A stretch of 64,000 nt of DNA from Marinirhabdus sp050859505. Lineage in GTDB: Bacteria; Bacteroidota; Bacteroidia; Flavobacteriales; Flavobacteriaceae. Numbering within the stretch: the stretch's first letter is position 1; each line of letters opens with the position of its first letter. A model generated the notes under the pieces. It was not told the DNA's origin and ran no database searches. It saw only the letters and a list, made by a program, of their open reading frames with translations. The DNA lies in contig NZ_CP193934.1 of the NCBI RefSeq assembly GCF_050859505.1, positions 124,001 to 188,000 on the forward strand, in the 5' to 3' direction. Of the stretch, positions 58,205 through 64,000 are shown in pieces. Position numbers and translations under genes: made by a program.

Positions 58205-58333
58205 GTTATCTATTTCCAGAAATTATGATTGGAATAGAATGTAGCACCTTCTCGAGATTTCGTCTTTCGACGGAATGACAACGAGGGTTGCTAAGGCTTC
58301 ACAGGGTCTAATCCCTCCGCCTTTCTTGATAAC
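58205..58333 (-). ncRNA. SAM-I (S-box) riboswitch of the metH operon
   Basis: The minus strand reads GTTATC (P1, 58333-58328) AAGAAAGGCGGAGGGATTAG ACCC...GAAGCC..AGCAACC (P2 with kink-turn and pseudoknot sequence), a P3 arm ending in AAGGTGCTACATTCT, P4 (CTATT..GAAATAG), and GATAAC closing P1 (58210-58205). These are the conserved S-box blocks in order. The P3 arm holds an extra hairpin (CCGTCGAAAGACG) like a dispersed repeat. It should lower expression of metH-A, the dehydratase, metH-B and metF when SAM is high. Confidence 0.9.
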
Positions 58334-58356
58334 TTTCAGTAAGTAATGAACTAAAA

Positions 58357-58387
58357 CAAAGAAACAGCATAATTATTAAAATGCCAA
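58357..58387 (-). promoter_or_regulatory. Candidate promoter of the metH operon
   Basis: On the minus strand TTG (58387-58385), 20 bases, then TTTCTTTG (58364-58357), one mismatch from TAnnTTTG. It lies 24 bases before the riboswitch P1 and close to the end of the Rrf2 gene. Confidence 0.45.
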
Positions 58388-58398
58388 TACTTTGCGGG

Positions 58399-58824
58399 TT
58401 AATCTTTTGGTTTGGTTGCAATAAGATCTGCCAGGGTGGTATTTTCAAAAATACCTAGATTGGTATCCCGTACTTGCACCATAAGCCTGTGAACACTGCA
58501 GGCATCTTCGTCTGGGCAATCGTCACATTTTTCGTAAAAATTGAGACTAACACAGGGCACCATTGCTATTGGGCCTTCCAGCACACGTAAAACACTCGCT
58601 ATGGTTATTTCTTCTGCAGGTTTGGCGAGAAGATACCCTCCGCCTTTTCCTTTCTTGGATTGTAAAATGGCTGCTTTTCTCAAGATAAGAAGAATGCTCT
58701 CTAAAAATTTTTGAGAGATATTTTCGGCTTCAGAAATCACAACAATTTGCACTGGGTCCTTACTATTTTCCCTAGCAAGATATGAAAGCGCCTTTAGGCC
58801 ATATTTAGTTTTTCTAGATAGCAT
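58399..58824 (-). CDS. Rrf2-family transcription regulator
   Basis: A 141-residue winged-helix regulator: TKYGLKALSYLAREN at the start, the recognition helix region ISQKFLESILLILRKAAILQSKKGKGGGYLLAKPAEEIT (about 36-74), and a C-terminal sensing segment with Cys91, Cys100, Cys103 and Cys109 (CVSLNFYEKCDDCPDEDAC). The pattern resembles Rrf2 proteins that bind an Fe-S cluster or sense redox or cysteine status (IscR, CymR). It is the last gene of the SAM-I controlled metB operon, 3 bases after the OsmC-like gene, and lies directly before the metH promoter. Confidence 0.9.
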   Translation of the reverse strand: MLSRKTKYGLKALSYLARENSKDPVQIVVISEAENISQKFLESILLILRKAAILQSKKGKGGGYLLAKPAEEITIASVLRVLEGPIAMVPCVSLNFYEKCDDCPDEDACSVHRLMVQVRDTNLGIFENTTLADLIATKPKD

Positions 58825-58827
58825 TAG

Positions 58828-59238
58828 TTATTCAATTTTAGAACCATTTACGTGAATAGTATACGTAATAGGCACCTGTGGCTCTAGAGTTAAAGATACT
58901 GAACAATATTTTTGAAAACTAAGGTCTGCCGCCTTTTTTGCCTTTATAGGGTTTATTTTGCCTTCTAAAAAAATGTTTACATGCATAGACTTAAAAGGTT
59001 TTGCTTGTCCAACTTCTATGCGTTCCCCAATGACTTCCATGGTGTAGTTGGTAACTTCCTGTTTTTGTTTGGTAAGGATAGAAACTATGTCTACAGCACT
59101 ACAACCTCCAACACTCATTAATAATAATTCCATAGGACTGGCTCCCTTCTCGCCATTGTCGATATTTACGGGAATTGAGTTTTTTCCCATTCCTTGAAAC
59201 CAGTAGGCATTATTTTTTCTTTCCAGGGTTACTTTCAT
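58828..59238 (-). CDS. OsmC-family protein
   Basis: A 136-residue OsmC/Ohr-fold protein. Two Cys in family positions: Cys46 in MSVGGCSAVDIVSIL and a second in FQKYCSVSLTLEP (about 112), the redox pair that reduces organic peroxides in Ohr and OsmC. The N-terminal strand KVTLERKNNAYWFQG is typical. Whether it is a peroxidase or acts on sulfur compounds is unknown. It lies 2 bases after homoserine dehydrogenase and 3 before rrf2. Confidence 0.88.
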   Translation of the reverse strand: MKVTLERKNNAYWFQGMGKNSIPVNIDNGEKGASPMELLLMSVGGCSAVDIVSILTKQKQEVTNYTMEVIGERIEVGQAKPFKSMHVNIFLEGKINPIKAKKAADLSFQKYCSVSLTLEPQVPITYTIHVNGSKIE

Positions 59239-59240
59239 AG

Positions 59241-60383
59241 TTAATTTAATTTATTACATATTCGTAAAACATCTCCAAAAACACCGCGTGCCGTTACTTG
59301 TGCACCCGCTCCAGCACCCTGAATAACAATGGGATTTGCTCCGTAACTCTCTGTGTAAATTTCGAAAAGAGAGTCACTTCCTCTTAACTGTCCTAACATA
59401 CTATTTTTAGGTGTTTCCTGCAAACTTACCTGTAAAATACCTCCATCTTCTTTGGATAAATCGCCGTGAAGATCGCCAACATACCGGAGCACTATATCCT
59501 TTTTTAAATTTTTCTTCTTAATTAAATAAGGGTGATCCAATTGCTGTATACTTTCAAAAAATGTTTCTTCATCTACGTTTCTTAGAGCCTTCGGGATGAG
59601 GTTTTGTACCGAAACATTTTCCAGCTCAACCTTTAGCTCTAGCTCTCTTGCTAAAATTAAAAGTTTACGAGCTACATCCATTCCGCACAAGTCTTCCCGT
59701 GGATCTGGTTCTGTAAATCCTTTTGTCATTGCTTTTTTTACGACTTCACTAAAGGAACTATCTTTTTCTGAAAATTCATTAAAAATAAAACTTAGTGAAC
59801 CCGAAAAAACACCTCGAATGCGCGTGATATTCTCACCAGATTGGTGTAGCAAATTTATAGTATCTATTAAAGGTAAACCAGCACCTACGTTAGTTTCATA
59901 TAAATAACTTTTGTTATTATTTTTGAGTACGTCACGCAATTGAAGATACTCGGTCCAGCTATGGGTGTTTTTATGTTTATTGGATGACACCAAATGGAAT
60001 CCATTTTCTACCAAGGTTTCGTAATTCTGTGTAAATACCGCATCTGCCGTATTGTCTACGGCTATTAGGTTTTCTAGTGTATGAAGCTTGGCGAAGGAAA
60101 TGATATCTTTTACCGAATACGAACTCCCCTGGCTACTTTTATCTTGCTCCCAATTGGTATCTATTCCGTTTTTCTGAAACAATGCTTTGGTGGAGTTTGC
60201 CACTGTAAAAACTACAATTTCCAAGTTTTTGTTTCTTAAAAGCTGTTCTTGTCGCTCAAATAATTGTTCCAAAAATGCTTTTCCTACTGTGCCGTGACCA
60301 AAAACAGCCAAGTGAATACGGCGTCTTTGCAATGCGGCTATGTCAATTTTTTCTTCTGAAATTTCTAAAATTGTTGTACTCAT
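59241..60383 (-). CDS. Homoserine dehydrogenase
   Basis: Reduces aspartate semialdehyde to homoserine for methionine and threonine. It is 380 residues, a monofunctional form without an aspartokinase domain and without a C-terminal ACT domain. The Rossmann motif is HLAVFGHGTVGKAFLEQL (GxGxxG about 29-34). The catalytic region is YETNVGAGLPLIDTINLLHQSGENITRIRGVFSGSLSFIFNEFSE and TEPDPREDLCGMDVARKLLILARE. It ends GAGAGAQVTARGVFGDVLRI. It lies 12 bases after metB, so both are under the SAM-I riboswitch. Confidence 0.93.
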   Translation of the reverse strand: MSTTILEISEEKIDIAALQRRRIHLAVFGHGTVGKAFLEQLFERQEQLLRNKNLEIVVFTVANSTKALFQKNGIDTNWEQDKSSQGSSYSVKDIISFAKLHTLENLIAVDNTADAVFTQNYETLVENGFHLVSSNKHKNTHSWTEYLQLRDVLKNNNKSYLYETNVGAGLPLIDTINLLHQSGENITRIRGVFSGSLSFIFNEFSEKDSSFSEVVKKAMTKGFTEPDPREDLCGMDVARKLLILARELELKVELENVSVQNLIPKALRNVDEETFFESIQQLDHPYLIKKKNLKKDIVLRYVGDLHGDLSKEDGGILQVSLQETPKNSMLGQLRGSDSLFEIYTESYGANPIVIQGAGAGAQVTARGVFGDVLRICNKLN

Positions 60384-60395
60384 CTTAAAAAAAAA

Positions 60396-61565
60396 TTACA
60401 CGGCAACAGTTGCTGGTGAAACTTCAGTTTTTTTGAAGGCTTGCTCCAAATCCTGGATTAAATCTTCGGCATTTTCTATCCCACATGAAAGACGGATTAA
60501 CGAATCTTTTATTCCAGCTTCCAATCTGCGCGCTCTTGGAACACTCGCATGAGTCATTTGTGGCGGATGGCATACTAAACTTTTTACACCGCCTAAGCTT
60601 TCAGCTAGTTTAAAACATTCTGTGCCAGTTACAAAGGCATTGGCCGCTTCTACCGTATCCTTTTTTAAACTGAAGGATACTATTCCTCCAAAGAGTCCGT
60701 TTTGTTGTCTTTTTGCTATGTCGTGATTTTTATGCGTTGGTAATCCTGGGAAATAGACTTCGGAAACCGCTTCGCTTTTCAGTAAAAATTCAGCTACTTT
60801 TTGCGCATTTTCGCATTGTCTTCGGAAACGGATATCTAAAGTTTCAATGCCACGAATGGTCAAGAAACAATCCCACGGACCTAAAATTCCGCCAGAAGCA
60901 TTTTGAATGAATTTTATTTTTTCTGACAGTTCTTCCGTTTTAGTCACCACCAATCCAGCTACCAAATCACTATGGCCGCCAATGTATTTGGTCCCGCTGT
61001 GTACTATAATATCTGCTCCTAATGAAATTGGTTGTTGGGCAATTGGACTTGCAAAGGTGTTATCTACCACAAGCAAGGCACCTACACTTTTGGCGATTTT
61101 TGAAATGGCTTCGATATCTGAAACTTTCAATGTTGGGTTGGTAGGAGATTCTATCCAGATAAACTTTGTTTTGGTACTTACTGCGTTTGCCACGTTTTCG
61201 GCATTGGTAGTATCTACATACTTAATGTCGATCCCTAGCTTTTCGTACACGTGTGTAAACAAACGGTAGGCACCGCCATAGATATCGTCTACGGCAATAA
61301 TCTCTTCGCCTGTTGAAAGTAATTTTAACACCGCGTCTATAGCCGCTAAGCCTGTCCCGAAGGCAAAACCAGCGTCACCGCCTTCCAGCTGGGCTACCAC
61401 GTCTTCTAACACCTTGCGGGTTGGGTTGTTGCTTCTTGCATAATCAAACCCTTTGTTCACGCCAGGCGCTTCCTGAATAAAGGTGGAGGTTTGGTACACA
61501 GGTACCGAAATCGCGCCCGTTAGCGGGTCGCTTGGAATGGAATGGATAATTTTTGTTGCACTCAT
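60396..61565 (-). CDS. metB: Cystathionine gamma-synthase (trans-sulfuration PLP enzyme)
   Basis: A 389-residue Cys/Met metabolism PLP enzyme. PLP Lys193 in HSGTKYIGGHSDLVAG; YARSNNPTR (about 42-50), GTGLAAIDAVL and VDNTFASP are family motifs. Cystathionine gamma-synthase, gamma-lyase and O-acetylhomoserine sulfhydrylase are hard to separate by sequence; the length and the operon with homoserine dehydrogenase under a SAM riboswitch favour synthesis of cystathionine toward methionine. The start codon lies 150 bases after the aptamer. Confidence 0.9.
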   Translation of the reverse strand: MSATKIIHSIPSDPLTGAISVPVYQTSTFIQEAPGVNKGFDYARSNNPTRKVLEDVVAQLEGGDAGFAFGTGLAAIDAVLKLLSTGEEIIAVDDIYGGAYRLFTHVYEKLGIDIKYVDTTNAENVANAVSTKTKFIWIESPTNPTLKVSDIEAISKIAKSVGALLVVDNTFASPIAQQPISLGADIIVHSGTKYIGGHSDLVAGLVVTKTEELSEKIKFIQNASGGILGPWDCFLTIRGIETLDIRFRRQCENAQKVAEFLLKSEAVSEVYFPGLPTHKNHDIAKRQQNGLFGGIVSFSLKKDTVEAANAFVTGTECFKLAESLGGVKSLVCHPPQMTHASVPRARRLEAGIKDSLIRLSCGIENAEDLIQDLEQAFKKTEVSPATVAV

Positions 61566-61715
61566 TTTTCTATTTTTTTGAGTTAATAATTATGAACTTG
61601 ATTTAAAAAGTTCGGATTAAAACAAAAGCCAAATGCGCCGTGTGGCGTACTCTTTTAGAAAAATTGTTAGTAAGAAGTGAGTCCCTACACATTCGGGAAG
61701 AACATGTAGTTTTTC
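61566..61715 (-). promoter_or_regulatory. metB leader after the riboswitch, with hairpins
   Basis: This gene-free stretch on the minus strand holds CTACA..TGTAG (61709-61685), ACGCCACACGGCG (61648-61636) followed by a T-rich run about 8 bases on (TTTTGTTTTAAT), and GAACTT..AAGTTC (61613-61594). The second is the best candidate for a riboswitch-controlled terminator. No open reading frame of note is present. Confidence 0.4.
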
Positions 61716-61843
61716 GTTATCTATCTCCGGCCAGGCCGGTGTAGAATGTAGCACCTTCTTAAAGTTTGGATTCCCGCCTGCGCGGGAACTTCAAGGGTTG
61801 CTAAGGTTTCAAAGGGTCTAATCCCTCCACCTTTCTTGATAAC
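61716..61843 (-). ncRNA. SAM-I (S-box) riboswitch of the metB operon
   Basis: The minus strand has GTTATC (61843-61838) AAGAAAGGTGGAGGGATTAG ACCC..GAAACC..AGCAACC, a P3 arm ending AAGGTGCTACATTCT, P4 (ACCGGCC-TGGCCGG) and closing GATAAC (61721-61716). The P3 arm contains TTCCCGCGCAGGCGGGAA, a palindrome unrelated to the one in the metH riboswitch. The core is nearly identical to 58205-58333. Confidence 0.92.
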
Positions 61844-61873
61844 AATTCAATAAAGATTTGAACTTTGTGAGTG

Positions 61874-61905
61874 CAAATATTGTAAAACAGAAGTGAGAAT
61901 TCCAA
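61874..61905 (-). promoter_or_regulatory. Candidate promoter of the metB operon
   Basis: On the minus strand TTG (61905-61903), 21 bases, then AATATTTG (61881-61874), one mismatch from TAnnTTTG, about 30 bases before the riboswitch P1. Confidence 0.45.
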
Positions 61906-61962
61906 ACAAATTCTTGTATTTTTAAAAAATCATTTTTATAATTTCAGCATAAAATATTGATA

Positions 61963-62490
61963 ATGAGAAACTTCCACATCCTTCTTTTGGCGGTATTATT
62001 TTCAATTTCAGCAGTTTCTCAGGAGAAATTGGTTCAATTTCCTGATGATTTCTTTGGAATTTATACTGGAATGCTACAAATTTCTTCAGATAAAGGAAAT
62101 CAAATCCTTCCCATGGAGTTTCAGTTATTAGCGACAGATACGGCAGGAAAATACACTTATACTTTGGTCTATGGCGAAGGGGAAACAAAACAAATTCGCT
62201 ACTACTCTTTACTAGAAAAAAACAAAGCTACGGGAGCGTATGTTGTAGATGAAAACAACGGAATTATATTGGATGACAAGGTACAAGATAATAGAATGTA
62301 TGCCGTATTTGAAGTGAATGATACCTTGCTCACCACCTTTATTACGTTTGAAGCAGATCACATGATTTTTGAAATTATTGCTACTTCAAAAAACGACAAA
62401 CGAGTAACGTATACCGAAGATGAAGACAAAATTGAAGTAATCTCTTACCCCATTAGTACGATCCAAAGAGCTGTGTTAAAGAAATTATAG
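61963..62490 (+). CDS. Exported hypothetical protein
   Basis: A 175-residue protein; ATG at 61963 is chosen over a TTG two codons upstream. Signal peptide RNFHILLLAVLFSISAVSQ (1-20), followed by a beta-rich mature part (FPDDFFGIYTGMLQISSDKGNQILPMEFQLLATDTAGKYTYTLVYGEG). No family recognised; it has a resemblance in style to small periplasmic lipocalin-like proteins. It lies between the divergent metB riboswitch and the metK promoter and may be unrelated to methionine metabolism. Confidence 0.65.
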   Translation: MRNFHILLLAVLFSISAVSQEKLVQFPDDFFGIYTGMLQISSDKGNQILPMEFQLLATDTAGKYTYTLVYGEGETKQIRYYSLLEKNKATGAYVVDENNGIILDDKVQDNRMYAVFEVNDTLLTTFITFEADHMIFEIIATSKNDKRVTYTEDEDKIEVISYPISTIQRAVLKKL

Positions 62491-62517
62491 AATACTTTCT
62501 AATTATAATTCTTTCTG

Positions 62518-62525
62518 TACCTTTG
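62518..62525 (+). promoter_or_regulatory. Promoter -7 box of metK
   Basis: TACCTTTG, an exact TAnnTTTG match identical to the ribosomal cluster promoter box. Transcription would start around 62530, just at the first stem of the SAM-II aptamer. The -33 position has TTT rather than TTG. Confidence 0.6.
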
Positions 62526-62530
62526 CACCC

Positions 62531-62632
62531 ATTAAGAGGAAAGATTTGACTGATTGCAACCTCTTCTGAATCGGACGTACCGAGGATGAGATTTCGTAAC
62601 AAGTACGGGATTAAAAATGCTAAAGGCAGTTG
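62531..62632 (+). ncRNA. SAM-II riboswitch upstream of metK
   Basis: AAGAGG (62534-62539) pairs with CCTCTT (62560-62565) as P1. Between them is AAAGATTTGACTGATTGCAA, the conserved loop of SAM-II aptamers (compare TGATTT...TTGCA in the alphaproteobacterial type). The 3' part has ATGCTAAAGG (62617-62626), the conserved GCTAAA segment; ACTG (62549-62552) and CAGT (62627-62630) could form the pseudoknot. The linker between them is long (about 50 bases) and contains its own hairpin (TCGG..CCGA). Confidence 0.8.
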
Positions 62633-62698
62633 TAAACTTCCTTCGACGTTTTCGTCAAATCTCCCTCGAATACTATTTTCAATTTTAAAAAATAAACA

Positions 62699-63955
62699 AT
62701 GGCGTATTTATTTACTTCAGAAAGTGTTTCTGAAGGGCACCCAGACAAAGTAGCAGACCAAATTAGCGATGCACTTATAGATAATTTTTTAGCGTTTGAC
62801 CCGCAAAGTAAAGTGGCGTGTGAAACCCTTGTAACGACAGGGCAGGTAGTCTTAGCCGGAGAGGTTAAAAGTACTGTGTATTTAGACGTACAAAAGATTG
62901 CACGTGACGTTATTAATAAAATTGGGTACACCAAAGGAGCCTATCAATTTGACGGAAATTCTTGTGGCGTACTCTCTGCAATTCACGAACAAAGTGATGA
63001 CATTAACCGAGGCGTAGACCGTGCCAATAAGGAAGAGCAAGGAGCTGGTGACCAAGGGATGATGTTTGGCTATGCTACCAGAGAAACCGAAAATTATATG
63101 CCATTGGCATTAGATCTTTCACACCGTCTTTTAAAGGAACTTGCCGTACTTCGGAGAGAGGAGAACGAGATAAAATACTTGCGCCCAGATTCAAAAAGCC
63201 AAGTAACCATTGAATACGATGACGACAATACACCCGTTCGTATTGATTCTATTGTAGTATCTACCCAACACGACGAATTTGAGAGCGACGATAATGCCAT
63301 GTTGGCGAAGATTAAGAAAGATATTGTTGAGATTTTAATTCCGCGCGTAAAGGCTCAATTAAAGCCTGAAATTAGTGCACTTTTCACAGATGATATCACC
63401 TACCACATTAACCCAACTGGTAAGTTTGTGATTGGCGGACCACACGGAGATACAGGCCTTACAGGTCGTAAAATTATTGTAGATACGTACGGGGGAAAAG
63501 GAGCTCACGGCGGTGGGGCATTTAGCGGAAAAGACCCTAGTAAAGTAGACCGTTCTGCGGCGTATGCAACCAGACACATCGCTAAGAATATGGTAGCTGC
63601 AGGTGTTGCAGACGAAATGTTAGTACAAGTAAGCTATGCCATTGGAGTTGTTGAACCTATGGGAATTTTTGTAGATACTTACGGAACTAGTAAAGTAGCT
63701 ATGACGGATGGTGAAATTGCAAAAAAGGTTTCTGAAATTTTTGATATGCGCCCGGCAGCAATTGAAGACCGTTTAAATTTACGTCAACCAATATATTTTG
63801 AAACTGCCGCTTATGGCCATATGGGAAGAGAAAATGAAATAGTTACTAAAACGTTTGAGATCCCAAATGCCGACAGTAAGACTATGGAAGTAGAACTGTT
63901 CACCTGGGAAAAATTAAATTATGTTGAAAAAGTAAAATCAGCTTTCAACATTTAA
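62699..63955 (+). CDS. metK: S-adenosylmethionine synthetase
   Basis: Makes SAM from methionine and ATP. Its 418 residues are slightly longer than the E. coli enzyme. Signatures: FTSESVSEGHPDKVADQISDA (ATP and metal site, His15 area), GAGDQGMMFGYA (hexapeptide signature, about 116-127) and GGGAFSGKDPSKVDRSAAY (phosphate-binding loop, about 273-291). It is on the opposite strand from the two other methionine operons and has a SAM-II riboswitch in its leader. No terminator is visible in the last 45 bases of the window. Confidence 0.98.
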   Translation: MAYLFTSESVSEGHPDKVADQISDALIDNFLAFDPQSKVACETLVTTGQVVLAGEVKSTVYLDVQKIARDVINKIGYTKGAYQFDGNSCGVLSAIHEQSDDINRGVDRANKEEQGAGDQGMMFGYATRETENYMPLALDLSHRLLKELAVLRREENEIKYLRPDSKSQVTIEYDDDNTPVRIDSIVVSTQHDEFESDDNAMLAKIKKDIVEILIPRVKAQLKPEISALFTDDITYHINPTGKFVIGGPHGDTGLTGRKIIVDTYGGKGAHGGGAFSGKDPSKVDRSAAYATRHIAKNMVAAGVADEMLVQVSYAIGVVEPMGIFVDTYGTSKVAMTDGEIAKKVSEIFDMRPAAIEDRLNLRQPIYFETAAYGHMGRENEIVTKTFEIPNADSKTMEVELFTWEKLNYVEKVKSAFNI

Positions 63956-64000
63956 ACGCTGGTTACACTTCAACACATAAAAAGGTCCTCATTTACATGT

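Noticed and set aside
1..64000. CRISPR arrays, transposases, phage genes, tRNA and rRNA genes
   Set aside because: I looked for regularly spaced repeats, transposase or integrase proteins, cloverleaf sequences and rRNA blocks; none was found.

Overview
The window is AT-rich bacterial chromosome that reads as a member of the Flavobacteriaceae (Bacteroidota). The evidence is a SusC/SusD pair, a C-terminal type IX secretion signal, Bacteroidota -33/-7 promoters (TTG, about 19 bases, TAnnTTTG), starts without Shine-Dalgarno sequences, a split B12-dependent methionine synthase, and carA-eno-gltA downstream of the ribosomal protein cluster. I do not claim a genus. No phage, insertion sequence, CRISPR array, tRNA or rRNA was seen.

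Layout. 1-10.4 kb: the end of a TonB-dependent receptor, argS, a cyclase-fold DUF2652 gene with a small partner, an SDR/DUF2867 protein followed by a tandem duplication, the guanidino hydrolase ctlX, an outer membrane protein, a secreted vanadium haloperoxidase/PAP2-like enzyme with a T9SS tail, and a second guanidino-modifying enzyme. 10.5-14.5 kb: gltA, eno and carA, each closed by an intrinsic terminator. 14.7-31.9 kb: one minus-strand str-S10-spc-alpha supercluster from rpsL to rplQ, with a textbook promoter before rpsL and a terminator after rplQ. Two genes in it, rpmD and rpmJ, are very short. tuf, adk and map are absent from their usual places.

32.1-39.5 kb: a BamA/TamA-like protein, then SusC, SusD and a small lipoprotein, with a strong hairpin between SusC and SusD. 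39.6-48.5 kb: rlmB, a rhomboid protease, rarA, a lipoprotein/DUF5723/secreted protein operon, a YjjG-like phosphatase, a DUF7033-like protein, radC and a DUF1569 protein. 48.5-52.2 kb: a two-gene cassette (PagL-like lipid A deacylase plus GIN-domain lipoprotein) present twice in tandem.

52.2-64 kb is a methionine/SAM regulon. The minus-strand operon metH part A, a threonine/serine dehydratase, metH part B and metF lies behind a SAM-I riboswitch. The minus-strand operon metB, homoserine dehydrogenase, OsmC and Rrf2 lies behind a second SAM-I riboswitch. The plus-strand metK lies behind a SAM-II riboswitch. Two different SAM-sensing RNA folds therefore seem to control synthesis of methionine and its conversion to SAM. 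Short palindromic repeats are concentrated here: in the P3 arms of both SAM-I riboswitches, in the metH leader, around the metH-B start codon, and in frame inside the metH-B activation domain.

The most interesting features are the palindromic elements inside metH and the riboswitches, the dehydratase inserted in the split metH operon, the duplicated PagL/GIN cassette, and the SusC-SusD intercistronic hairpin.
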